Shown here: piece after piece, positions 54,504 to 64,000 of the stretch
Position numbering within the stretch: position 1 is the first letter of the stretch
Layout of the letters: each line of letters begins with the position of its first letter
NCBI GenBank assembly: GCA_963823565.1
Contig: CAWGLR010000001.1
Coordinates: 1-64,000, forward strand
DNA: 64,000 nt
Source of the DNA: RHKX01 sp963823565
GTDB lineage: Bacteria > Actinomycetota > Thermoleophilia > Solirubrobacterales > 70-9
Reading direction: 5' to 3'
Made by a program: the position numbers and the translations under genes
Notes under the pieces: generated by a model
Seen by the model: only the letters and a program-made list of their open reading frames with translations
Told to the model about the DNA's origin: nothing
The model's database searches: none

Positions 54504-55141
54504 CGGCCCTCACCTCCCTCGACCTCGCGCTTCCAGATCGGGACCTCGGCCTTGATCCGGTCGATCGCCTCGCGGGCGCCGGCGAACGCCTCGCCGCGGT
54601 GGGCGGCGGCGATGGCGACGATCACGCTGGGCTCGCCGAGCGGGACCGCGCCCACCCGGTGCTCGGCGGCCGCCGCCTCGAGGCCGTGCCGGCTCACGCA
54701 GGCAGCGAGGATCGCCTCGATCCGCTCCCGCGCCATCTCGGCGTACGCCTCGTAGTCGAGCCGGTCGACCTCGCGGGTGATCCCCTGGAAGCTGACGACG
54801 GCTCCGGCACCGTCGCGGACCACGCGCCGCGAGATCGCCTCGAGGCTCAGCGGCTCGGACGTGACCGCGGCGTGCACGTCACCCCCTCCCCCGCTCACCG
54901 GGGGGATCAGCGCGAGCTCGTCGCCGGCCCCGAGGCGGGTGCCGCCGGAGGCGTAGTCGCGGTTGACGGCCATCACGACCCGCATCCGCCCGAGCGCGCC
55001 GCCGAGCTCGGGGCGCTCGGCGAGAACGGTCAGGGCGTCGTCGACGGTCGCGTCGTCGGGAAGCTCGAGCTCCAGCGACTCGCGCCCCGCGAGCTCCCTG
55101 AGAATCGCGAACAGCCTCACGGTGACGGTCATCGGGCTCAC
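54476..55141 (-). CDS. moaDE: Fused molybdopterin synthase MoaD-MoaE
   Basis: 221 residues. Residues 4-86 are MoaD (ubiquitin-like, VRLFAILRELAGRESLELEL to LIPPVSGGGG); residues 90-215 are MoaE (GAGAVVSFQGITREVD, HRVGAVPLGEPSVIVAIAAAHRGEAF, VPIWKREV with the active-site Lys). MoaD must carry a free C-terminal GG thiocarboxylate; here GGGG (84-87) is internal, as in mycobacterial MoaX, which is cut after the Gly-Gly. Cleavage after GG is therefore expected (inference). Overlaps moaC. Confidence 0.93.
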   Translation of the reverse strand: MSPMTVTVRLFAILRELAGRESLELELPDDATVDDALTVLAERPELGGALGRMRVVMAVNRDYASGGTRLGAGDELALIPPVSGGGGDVHAAVTSEPLSLEAISRRVVRDGAGAVVSFQGITREVDRLDYEAYAEMARERIEAILAACVSRHGLEAAAAEHRVGAVPLGEPSVIVAIAAAHRGEAFAGAREAIDRIKAEVPIWKREVEGGEGRWVEGTSPV

Positions 55142-55145
55142 CGGA

Positions 55146-56378
55146 TCAGGCTAGCGCCGCCGCGCTCAGCAGCTCGACCCCGATCGAGTCCCCCGCCCGC
55201 AGCCGCTCCGCCTCGGTGGGCGCGAACGCGAGGCCGTCGGCGCCGATCATCGAGGTCAGCACGTGGGAGCCCTGGGGCCCGGTCGGGGTCGCGACCCAGC
55301 CGCCCTCGCCCGCCTCGAGCCGCACGCGGATCGCCTCGGCCCGGCCCGGCACCGAGTCGTGGTCGGCCCCGAGCGCCGCGGTGATCCGGGCCGCGTCCGG
55401 CGCCGCTCCCTGCATGGCGAGCAGCGCCGGCCGAGCGAACAGCAGAAAGGTGACCATCGCCGAGACCGGGTTCCCCGGCAGGCCGAAGACGAGCGTGCCC
55501 GCCGGCCCGACTCCGAAGTAGGTCGGCTTGCCCGGCCGCAGCGCGACCCGCCAGAAGACCTGCTCGACGCCGAGCGCCTCGAGCGCCGGGCGCACGTGGT
55601 CGTGCTCGCCCACCGAGACACCGCCGCAGACCACCGCGACGTCGGAGAGCAGCGCCCGGTCGAGCAGCTCGATCGTCCGCTCGCGGTCGTCGGGGGCGAT
55701 CACCGCCGCGGCCACGTCCGCCCCGGTCGCCCGCGCCAGCGGCGGGACCGCGTAGGCGTTCGAGTCGCGGATCTGACCGGGCCCCAGCGGCTCGCCGGGC
55801 TCGACCAGCTCGTCGCCGGTCAGCACGAGCGAGACGGACGGGCGGCGGGCGCAGGGAGCGTGGGCGTGGCCGACCGCCGCGAGCGCGCCGACCTCGGCGG
55901 CGCGGAGGACCGTCCCGGCGGCGAGCAGGAACGCCCCGGCGCGTACGTCCTCTCCCGCCCTGCGGACGTTCTGCCCCTCGCCCACCTCGGCGTGGAGCTC
56001 GACGAAGCCCCCCTCCCGTCGCGTGTCCTCGACGCGGATCACCGCGTCGGCGCCGGCGGGGATCATCGCCCCGGTCGAGATCGCGATCGCCCGGCCGGCG
56101 CCGAGCTCGCTCGCCGCGGGATGGCCGGCGCGGGACTCGTCGGCGACCTCGAGCCGCACCGGCGCGCCCGGCGCCGCCCCCGCGGAGTCGGCGGCGCGGA
56201 TCGCGTAGCCGTCCATCGCCGAGTTGTCGAAGCCGGGGACGTCGTCCACCGCGCCGAGGTCGGCGGCGAGCACCCGCCCGGCGGCTTCGGCGAGCGGGAG
56301 GTCCTCGGCCGGCAGGGCTCGAACCCTGCCGAGCACCAGCTCGCGCGCCCGCTCGATCGTCGTCAGCTCGTCCGCCAC
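55146..56378 (-). CDS. moeA: Molybdopterin molybdenumtransferase MoeA
   Basis: 410 residues from GTG 56378. Inserts molybdate into adenylated molybdopterin. Motifs: NSAMDGYAIRA, IPAGADAVIRVEDT, GEGQNVRRAGEDV, VVCGGVSVGEHDHV (MoCF loop) and GLPGNPVSAMVTFLLF. It is the first gene of the moeA-moaDE-moaC-mogA unit, 4 bases before moaDE. Divergent from mobA (41 bases between starts), so the two may share a promoter region. Confidence 0.94.
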   Translation of the reverse strand: MADELTTIERARELVLGRVRALPAEDLPLAEAAGRVLAADLGAVDDVPGFDNSAMDGYAIRAADSAGAAPGAPVRLEVADESRAGHPAASELGAGRAIAISTGAMIPAGADAVIRVEDTRREGGFVELHAEVGEGQNVRRAGEDVRAGAFLLAAGTVLRAAEVGALAAVGHAHAPCARRPSVSLVLTGDELVEPGEPLGPGQIRDSNAYAVPPLARATGADVAAAVIAPDDRERTIELLDRALLSDVAVVCGGVSVGEHDHVRPALEALGVEQVFWRVALRPGKPTYFGVGPAGTLVFGLPGNPVSAMVTFLLFARPALLAMQGAAPDAARITAALGADHDSVPGRAEAIRVRLEAGEGGWVATPTGPQGSHVLTSMIGADGLAFAPTEAERLRAGDSIGVELLSAAALA

Positions 56379-56418
56379 GGTCGGATCATGCCCCGGATCG
56401 GTGCGAGACTGCCGGGCC

Positions 56419-57057
56419 GTGAGCGCCGCCGTACCGAACGCGGCCGCCGGCGATGCCGCCGCCGCCCTTCGCATCGCCGTCCTCGCGGGCGGAGCGAGCA
56501 CGCGCATGGGCTCCCCGAAGGCCGCGGTCGAGCTCGCGGGGCGGCCGCTGATCGAGCACGGGCTCGCCGCGGCCCGGCTCGCGCGCCTCTCGCCCTTCGT
56601 CGTCGCGCGCGCTGACACCGAGCTGCCGCCGCTGCGCCATCCGGTGCTGATCGAGCCCGAGGGCCCCCGCCATCCGCTCAACGGCATCGTCGCCGCGCTC
56701 GAGCACGCCGGCGAGCCGCTCGTCGTCCTCGCCTGCGACGTGCCGCTCGTCCCGGCCGACCTCCTCGCCGAGCTCGCCCGCCGTCGCGCGCCCTTCGCGA
56801 TGCCGCTCGCCCCCGGTCCGCAGCCGCTCGTCGCCCGCTACAGCCCGGGGCTGCTGCCGCGGCTGCGCGAGGCGCTGGCGAATGAGGAGCCGATGCGCAG
56901 CGTCGCCCGCGACCTCGGCGGCGACGGTCTGCGGGCGGCGGAGCTGCGCGGCTACGGCGACCCCGAGCGGATGTTCCTCAACGCCAACGATCCCCATCAG
57001 CTCGGCGAGATCGCCGCGCTGCTGCGGGGCGGCGGGCTCAGTCGTGGGAGATCCTGA
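56419..57057 (+). CDS. mobA: Molybdenum cofactor guanylyltransferase MobA
   Basis: 212 residues from GTG 56419. Makes the MGD form of the cofactor used by enzymes such as formate dehydrogenase. Nucleotide-binding signature VLAGGASTRMGSPKA (about 24-38), Asp motif VVLACDVPLVP (metal site) and FLNANDPHQL near the C-terminus. It overlaps the convergent DUF5995 gene by 20 bases. Confidence 0.9.
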   Translation: MSAAVPNAAAGDAAAALRIAVLAGGASTRMGSPKAAVELAGRPLIEHGLAAARLARLSPFVVARADTELPPLRHPVLIEPEGPRHPLNGIVAALEHAGEPLVVLACDVPLVPADLLAELARRRAPFAMPLAPGPQPLVARYSPGLLPRLREALANEEPMRSVARDLGGDGLRAAELRGYGDPERMFLNANDPHQLGEIAALLRGGGLSRGRS

Positions 57058-58267
57058 TCGCGCGGTCGCCGACGGAGTCGACGCCCGGCCCGAGCAATGA
57101 GCGCAGGCGCAGCCGGACCCGCTCGCGGTCGACGGCGTCGGGGCCGATCCAGACCGTGAGGATCCTCCGCACTCCCGGCGGGATCTCGAACCGGGTGGCG
57201 CGCGCGGTCGCCGCCCTCTCGAGGGTCCCCTCGCAGGGCCCCGGCCCCCGCGGGCAGCGAAGCGGCACCCTCAGGACCGGCTTCGCGCCGAGGGCGCCGC
57301 GATGGGCGGCGAACCGCGCCACGTCGGAGCCCCGCCGATAGCCGGGCCGCTGGCCCCCGTGAGCCGCGCACTGGGCGTCGCGCGCCGCTGTGGTCTCCCC
57401 CGGCACGTAGGCGCTGCCGGCGTAGATCGCCTCGGCCTGGGTGAGCGCGAAGGCCTCGATCGAGGCGGCGACCTGGCGCCGCTCGGCGTCGGTCCGCGCC
57501 GCGGCGAGCCGCTGCGCGTTCTGCCAGGCCGTCTCGCGCCAGCCGACCAGGATCTGGAAGAGCGCCTCGTCGTCGACCTCGGTGCCGGGCACGTCGTAAT
57601 CGTCGACGGAGGGGTCGAAGCGGCTGGTGAGCTCGCGGATGATCGGCTTGTAGAGGGCGCGCAGTCGCGGGTTGTAGGAGTCGTGCTGGGGCTTGCGCGA
57701 GGTGCCGTCGGGATCGGCAAGGCCCGAGTGGTAGAGGATGAACGGGAAGTCGCGGTTGATGTGCGCGTTCATCGAGAGCAGCAGGTTGCCGATGCCCTTC
57801 ACGGTCCCGTCCCGGCCGGCGTCGAAGGCGATCCGCCACGCCGGCGGCACCAGCCGGGTGCGCCCGGCCAGGTAGTTGTCGTAGGCGAGGAAGTAGGTGC
57901 GGGCGAACAGCGCGTCCTGCACCTCCAGCCACGGCACGTTCGGGTAGAAGCCCTCGGCCACCGCCCGGCGGATGTCCTCGGTCACCCGGATGTAGGTGAT
58001 CGAGAAGATCGCGTTGCCGTCGCAGCGGGGCACCACCGTGTGGAACCGCCGGTGCATCTCGCCGATCGTCCGGTCGATGCACTTCTCCGACCCGCTTGCG
58101 CACTCCGCTCGCGGGCTCCGCTCGGCGTTCGAGGGAAAGCCCTCCCAGCCCGGGTTCCAGTCCGTGTACGCGGGCCCGGGGTCCTGCCCCTGCGCCGCCG
58201 CGGGAACGAGGGCGAGCGCGGCGGCGAGCGCGGCGATCCCCGAGATCATCTTTCGCGTCCTCCCCAT
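57038..58267 (-). CDS. Secreted DUF5995 family protein
   Basis: 409 residues (or 403 from ATG 58249). Signal peptide (MISGIAALAAALALVPAAAQG). The body has the DUF5995 pattern as I recall it: HRRFHTVVPRCDGNAIFSITYIRVTEDI, VPPAWRIAFD, NLLLSMNAHINRDFPFIL, ending with GWRETAWQNAQRL. A C-terminal beta domain (ILTVWIGPDAVDRERVRLRLRSL) follows. Function unknown; it interrupts the molybdenum cofactor genes. Conserved Asn/His residues in MNAHINRD suggest a metal or catalytic site but no activity is known. Confidence 0.72.
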   Translation of the reverse strand: MGRTRKMISGIAALAAALALVPAAAQGQDPGPAYTDWNPGWEGFPSNAERSPRAECASGSEKCIDRTIGEMHRRFHTVVPRCDGNAIFSITYIRVTEDIRRAVAEGFYPNVPWLEVQDALFARTYFLAYDNYLAGRTRLVPPAWRIAFDAGRDGTVKGIGNLLLSMNAHINRDFPFILYHSGLADPDGTSRKPQHDSYNPRLRALYKPIIRELTSRFDPSVDDYDVPGTEVDDEALFQILVGWRETAWQNAQRLAAARTDAERRQVAASIEAFALTQAEAIYAGSAYVPGETTAARDAQCAAHGGQRPGYRRGSDVARFAAHRGALGAKPVLRVPLRCPRGPGPCEGTLERAATARATRFEIPPGVRRILTVWIGPDAVDRERVRLRLRSLLGPGVDSVGDRAIRISHD

Positions 58268-58292
58268 CGCGCCAGGGCAACCTAACAGCGAT

Positions 58293-59066
58293 ATGGGCAC
58301 TCTTCCCGCGATGGACCCGCGAATGCACGTCCGCGCCACCCACGACGGCGTCACCGACGAGGTGGCCGTCGAGGAGCCGCTCGAGATCAGGGTCGATGGG
58401 AGGGCGCTCGCGGTGACGATGCGTACGCCGGGCCACGACGAGGAGCTCGCGCTCGGGTTCCTCCACGGCGAGGGGCTGATCGCCGAGGCGCGCGCCGCGG
58501 GGCCGCCCGCCGATCTGGCCGCCAACGCGGTCGACGTCTCCGGGCCGCTGCTGCGAGACCCCGGCGAGCGCCGCTTCTACACCTCGTCGTCGTGCGGGGT
58601 CTGCGGCAAGGGCGCGCTTGAGCAGGTCGCCGTCGACGCCACGCGGGTCGAGGGCGGGCCGGCCGTGGCGCCGTCGCTGCTCGCCTCCCTGCCCGAGCGG
58701 ATCGCCCAGCCGGCCTTCGACCTGACCGGGGGCGTCCACGCCACCGGCGTCTTCGACCGCGACGGCGAGCTGCTGATCGCGCGGGAAGACGTCGGCCGCC
58801 ACAACGCGATGGACAAGGCGATCGGCCGCGCCCTGCTCGACGGCGACGTCCCCCTCGCCGATCGGATCCTCTGCGTCAGCGGCCGGCTCTCGTTCGAGCT
58901 GGTCCAGAAGGCGGCCGTGGCGGGCTGCCCGATCCTGGTCGGCGTCGGCGCTCCGAGCTCGCTGGCGATCGCGCTCGCCGCTGACCGTGGGATGACGCTG
59001 TGCGGGTTCGCCAGGGGCGCGGACGTGAACGTCTACACGGGCGAGCAGCGAGTCACCAGCGAGTAG
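58293..59066 (+). CDS. fdhD: Formate dehydrogenase accessory sulphurtransferase FdhD
   Basis: 257 residues from ATG 58293 (ATG 58311 is possible). FdhD passes sulphur from a cysteine desulphurase to the molybdenum cofactor of formate dehydrogenases. Motifs: MRTPGHDEELALGFLHGEGL, SSSCGVCGKGAL with the two Cys of the sulphur-carrying loop (about 107-110), LTGGVHATGVFD and REDVGRHNAMDKAIG. No formate dehydrogenase gene is present in the window, so the target enzyme lies elsewhere. Confidence 0.93.
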   Translation: MGTLPAMDPRMHVRATHDGVTDEVAVEEPLEIRVDGRALAVTMRTPGHDEELALGFLHGEGLIAEARAAGPPADLAANAVDVSGPLLRDPGERRFYTSSSCGVCGKGALEQVAVDATRVEGGPAVAPSLLASLPERIAQPAFDLTGGVHATGVFDRDGELLIAREDVGRHNAMDKAIGRALLDGDVPLADRILCVSGRLSFELVQKAAVAGCPILVGVGAPSSLAIALAADRGMTLCGFARGADVNVYTGEQRVTSE

Positions 59067-59090
59067 CGAGCAGCACGCTCGCTTCGCTCG

Positions 59091-59146
59091 CTGTAGCGAG
59101 TAGCAATCGAGCCCGAGCGCTGCCCGCTACCCGCTACTTGCTACAG
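59091..59146. terminator. 14-bp hairpin between convergent fdhD and rpiB
   Basis: CTGTAGCGAGTAGC (59091-59104) pairs with GCTACTTGCTACAG (59133-59146) with one G-T pair. It overlaps the rpiB stop codon. The preceding 59040-59090 stretch is built from repeated agcgag/gctcgc units and can also fold. Probably a two-way terminator. Confidence 0.5.
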
Positions 59147-59601
59147 CTCCGCCTCGAGCCCGTCGCGCTCGATCAGGTCGATCTTGTGCGACCTGCGCGC
59201 GTGGCGCTCCTCGTCGCTGACGACGGCGCCGGCGAAGGAGATGACGAGGTCGCGGGCGATCGCCTCCCCGATCACCCGGGCGCCCATCGCGAGGACGTTG
59301 ACGCGGTCGTGCTCGACGCACTGGTGGGCGGTGTAGGTGTCATGGGCCATCGTGCAGCGGATGCCGTCGACCTTGCAGGCGGCGACGGCGACGCCGGCGC
59401 CGGAGCCGCAGACGAGGATCCCGCGCTCGGCCTCGCCGCCGAGGATCGCGCGGGCGACGGCGAGGGCATGGTCGGGGTAGTCGTCGCCGCTGGCCGGGTC
59501 GGTGCCGCCGAGGTCGAGCGCCTCATGGCCGGCCTCGGCGACCGCCTCGAGGACGACCTTCCGCAGCGGGACGCCGGCGTGGTCGAAGGCGCAGGCGATC
59601 C

Positions 59602-59605
<4 letters not shown>
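59141..59605 (-). CDS. rpiB: Ribose 5-phosphate isomerase B
   Basis: 154 residues. Interconverts ribose 5-phosphate and ribulose 5-phosphate. Signatures: IACAFDHAGVPLRK, DYPDHALAVARAILGGEAERGILVCGSGAGVAVAACKVDGIRC and HDTYTAHQCVEHDRVNVLAMGARVIG. The catalytic loop reads VCGSGAGVAVAA with a Gly-Ser-Gly rather than Gly-Thr-Gly, both known in the family. Start ATG 59605 overlaps the transketolase stop, a logical pentose phosphate pair. Confidence 0.94.
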
Positions 59606-61615
<2,010 letters not shown>

Positions 61616-61623
<8 letters not shown>

Positions 61624-62599
61624 TTGCGCCCTCCTTGGTTCGCTTCAGTTCGTGCATTGCCAGAAGCGCCGCTCCGAGGACGCCTCCGCGGGTTCCGTGC
61701 CGCGACAGCCGTATCTCCGTCCTCTCCCCGACGCCGGGAAGCGTGAAACCCCGAGCGACGCGAGCCGCCGGCTCGAGCAGGAGGTCGCCGGCGCTGGAGA
61801 CGCCACCGCCCACGGCGACGACGTCGGGATCGAACACGTTGATCGCGTTGGCGATCCCGATACCGAGACGCTCGCCGATCAGCTCGAGCAGCCCGACCGA
61901 GATCTCGTCGCCGGCCTTCGCTCCCTCGACGACGTCGTGTCCGGTGATCTCCGGGTCGCCCGCCGCCTTCCTGCGGCCGAGGTAGGAGTCGGGATGGTCG
62001 CTGACGGCCTCCGTGGCGAGCCGGTCGAGCGCCGAGCCGGCCGCAAGCGACTCGAGCGAGCCCTCCTGGGGGAAGCCCTCCCTCGGCTCGGGCGCGCCGC
62101 GCTCGACCCGGACCCCGATCAGCGTGTGGCCGACCTCGGCCGCCGCCCCGGTGGAGCCTCGGTACGGCCGGCCGCCGAGGACGAGTCCGCCGCCCACGCC
62201 GGTGCCGACGGTGAAGATCACCAGGTTCTCGACGGCCACCTCCGTGCCGCCCTCGCACGCCTCGGCGAGCGCGGCGACGTTGGCGTCGTTGTCGATGTAG
62301 GTCGGAAGGCCGAGTCGATCGGTCAGGTAGTCGCGCAGCGGGAAGTCGGCGAGCGGCACGTTGACCGAGCTGCGAGCGCGCCCGGTCTCGAACTCGACCG
62401 TCGAGGGGACCCCGATCCCGACCGCGGCGACGTCGTCGGTCCGCATCGATTCGGCCGCGGACGTCAGCTCGTCGAGCAGCGCGTCGGTGTCAGGCGCGTC
62501 CATCGGGTGGAGCGCGTGCTCGACGATCTCGCCGTCCGCGACCCGGGCCGCGGCGATCTTCGTCCCGCCGACGTCGAGCCCGACGAACTCTCCGCTCAC
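61616..62599 (-). CDS. ROK family sugar kinase (glucokinase-like) lacking zinc cysteines
   Basis: 327 residues from GTG 62599. ATP motif LDVGGTKIAAARV, sugar-site motif YIDNDANVAALAEA, GTGVGGGLVLGG and the EVGH active-site His in AAAEVGHTLIGV. At the usual zinc-binding position CxCGxxGCLE, this protein reads FPQEGSLESLAAG: all Cys are missing. The second ROK kinase at 63304 keeps them. It heads the operon with tkt and rpiB, so it probably feeds hexose phosphate into that pathway. Confidence 0.87.
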
Positions 62600-62654
62600 G
62601 GGCGGGCTGAGAGGGAGCGGCCTTGCATGCGGCCCTGACCCTACCGCCGCCGGA

Positions 62655-62660
62655 TAGGCT
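62655..62660 (+). promoter_or_regulatory. TAGGCT -10-like element for cyclase/ROK operon
   Basis: TAGGCT lies 8 bases before ATG 62669, as at 2714 and 23850. CCTGAC (62634-62639) is a weak -35 candidate 15 bases upstream. Confidence 0.35.
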
Positions 62661-62668
62661 CGCCACCC

Positions 62669-63307
62669 ATGAACGCCGCCGGGAGGCTCATCGACGTGTC
62701 CGTCCCGCTCCGCGAGGGGATGCCGATCTACCGCGGCAACCCCGGTTTCGAGATCCACCTCGACAGTGCGCTCGCCGACGGCGCCGGCGCGAACGTCTCG
62801 AAGGTGACGATGGGAGCGCACACCGGAACCCACGTCGACGGGCAGCGCCACTTCCTCGAAGACGGCGCCGGCGCGGACGCGCTGCCGCTCGACGCGATGC
62901 TCGGCCCGGCCGAGGTGGTCGAGCTGCCGGATGTCGGGCTCGGGCCGATCGACGAAGCGGCCCTGCGCGGCGCCGGCATCCCGGCGGGCACCGAGCGCCT
63001 GCTGCTGAAGACGCCGAACTCCCGGCTCTGGGAGCGGGACGACTTCACCCACGACTTCGCCCGCCTCGACGGCGGCGGCGCGGCCTACGCGCTCGAGATC
63101 GGCTTGCGCCTGATCGGCATCGACTACCTGTCGATCGGCGACGCCGACGCCCACCACGCGCTGCTCGGCAACGGCGTCGTCGCGCTGGAGGGCCTCGACC
63201 TGCGCGGGATCGAGCCCGGCTCCTACGAGCTTCACTGCCTGCCGATTCGGCTGGTCGGCAGCGACGGCGCCCCGGCGCGCGTGGTCCTGAGGGAGGCGGC
63301 GAGATGA
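62669..63307 (+). CDS. Cyclase/arylformamidase family protein
   Basis: 212 residues of the Cyclase (KynB-like) fold. Metal-binding motif MGAHTGTHVDGQRHFL near residues 49-64 (H-x-G-T-H-x-D, with a further His), and DYLSIGDADAHHALL and LHCLPIRLVGSDGAPARVVL later. Metal-dependent hydrolases of this family include kynurenine formamidase and isatin hydrolase; the substrate here is unknown. ATGA overlap with the ROK gene downstream. Confidence 0.88.
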   Translation: MNAAGRLIDVSVPLREGMPIYRGNPGFEIHLDSALADGAGANVSKVTMGAHTGTHVDGQRHFLEDGAGADALPLDAMLGPAEVVELPDVGLGPIDEAALRGAGIPAGTERLLLKTPNSRLWERDDFTHDFARLDGGGAAYALEIGLRLIGIDYLSIGDADAHHALLGNGVVALEGLDLRGIEPGSYELHCLPIRLVGSDGAPARVVLREAAR

Positions 63308-64000
63308 GCGACTCGGCGCGTGGAGGGATCGACCTCGGCGGCACCAAGATCCAGGCGATCGTCGTCGACGAGGGCAACGCCGTGCTCGGCGAGGCACGCC
63401 ACCCGACCCCGCAGGACCACGGCCCCGACGGCGTCGCCGCGGCGATGGTCGCCGCGATGGCCGAGGCCGCGGGCAGCGCCGATCTGAAGACTGACGGCCT
63501 CGCCGGCGTCGGCGTCGGCTCGCCCGGCGACGTCTCGCGCGAGTCGGGGATCGTCTCCCGCGCCAAGAACCTGCCGGATTGGGGCGGCAGCTTCCCGCTC
63601 GGCTCCCGCCTCAGCGACGCGCTCGGGACCCGGGTCGAGGTAGGGAACGACGTCAGCGTCGCCACGAAGGCTGAGGTCGAGCTCGGCGCGGGCCGCAACT
63701 TCAGCTCGGTCCTCGGCGTCTTCTGGGGCACCGGCGTCGGCGGCGGCCTCGTCCTCGACGGCAAGGACTGGCACGGCCGGGGAGCCGCCGGCGAGATCGG
63801 CCACATGGTCGTCGTCCGCGGCGGCGATCGCTGCCAATGCGGCAATCGCGGCTGCCTCGAGGCCTACGCCGGCCGCTCGGCGATGGAGGCCAAGGCGCAC
63901 AAGCGGCACAAGGACGGCGAGAAGACGGTCCTCTTCAAGCTGATGCGGGAGCACGACCGCCCACGCCTCACCTCGGGGATCTGGGACCGGGCGCTCGACC
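63304..64000 (+). CDS. ROK family sugar kinase, cut by window edge
   Basis: At least 232 residues; the gene runs past the right edge. ATP motif GGIDLGGTKIQAIVV, sugar-site NDVSVATKAE, GTGVGGGLVLDG, the EIGH motif AAGEIGHMVV and an intact zinc site CQCGNRGCLEAYAGRSAM (near 178-195). ROK kinases phosphorylate glucose or N-acetyl sugars. ATG 63304 overlaps the cyclase stop. Divergent operon from the other ROK kinase. Confidence 0.9.
   Translation, partial: MSDSARGGIDLGGTKIQAIVVDEGNAVLGEARHPTPQDHGPDGVAAAMVAAMAEAAGSADLKTDGLAGVGVGSPGDVSRESGIVSRAKNLPDWGGSFPLGSRLSDALGTRVEVGNDVSVATKAEVELGAGRNFSSVLGVFWGTGVGGGLVLDGKDWHGRGAAGEIGHMVVVRGGDRCQCGNRGCLEAYAGRSAMEAKAHKRHKDGEKTVLFKLMREHDRPRLTSGIWDRALD

Noticed and set aside
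59040..59110. Tandem agcgag units as a CRISPR or integron site
   Set aside because: Units are 6-8 bases and fold into a terminator-like hairpin between convergent genes.

Overview
The window is a very GC-rich chromosomal segment, densely packed on both strands, with frequent GTG and TTG starts and many 4-bp ATGA/GTGA gene overlaps. The gene set (a Rho-like paralogue, a DUF5995-type secreted protein, a Tad pilus locus, a fused MoaD-MoaE protein, a B12-type ECF transporter fused to prenyltransferase-like repeats, many TetR regulators) suggests an actinobacterium, probably class Thermoleophilia (Solirubrobacterales). That placement is inference from gene content. No phage and no CRISPR array were seen; the only mobile-element trace is one decayed IS1182-type transposase.

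Layout. 1-5812 is a Tad/Flp pilus locus edge (cpaF cut by the left edge, cpaB, a two-component pair) interrupted by small secreted proteins, a macro-domain protein and a hicBA toxin-antitoxin pair. 5895-10210 holds two MFS exporters, the second with its own TetR and operators, a DUF192 protein and an unknown protein. 10327-10903 is a transposase remnant and a repeat pair. 11014-15058 holds an NfeD-like protein, the Rho-like protein, glycerol-3-phosphate dehydrogenase and a nitroreductase.

15096-21758 is the most unusual region: a minus-strand operon behind a clear cobalamin riboswitch. It encodes two secreted DUF4430 proteins (the fold of the C-terminal half of animal transcobalamin/intrinsic factor), ECF T and double-ATPase subunits, and an S component fused to six prenyltransferase-like alpha-alpha repeats (the fold of the N-terminal half of transcobalamin) with a membrane anchor. 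It reads as a split transcobalamin-like B12 capture and uptake machine.

21862-32279: cyclic-nucleotide-binding protein, glutamate dehydrogenase, a zinc-type ABC transporter with two permeases and its Fur/Zur regulator, tRNA-Leu(CAG), patatin, a glutamine amidotransferase-like protein, a VCBS/ASPIC secreted protein and a TetR. 32276-38276: a five-gene oligopeptide ABC operon. 38371-42500: M20 peptidase, a broken lipocalin gene, tRNA-Glu(CTC), alpha/beta hydrolase, TetR, UBP zinc finger. 42523-53337: a small hypothetical protein, diguanylate cyclase, epimerase, MMPL exporter with divergent TetR, a 1167-residue aldehyde dehydrogenase-GMC oxidase fusion and a metallophosphoesterase. 53516-59066: molybdenum cofactor genes plus fdhD. 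59141-64000: rpiB, transketolase, two ROK kinases and a cyclase.

Several otherwise conserved genes carry single-base frameshifts (cpaF, hicA, the DHA2-type MFS, the M20 peptidase, the lipocalin gene). Their clustering suggests residual indel errors in the assembly as much as true decay, so these genes should be confirmed before being called dead.
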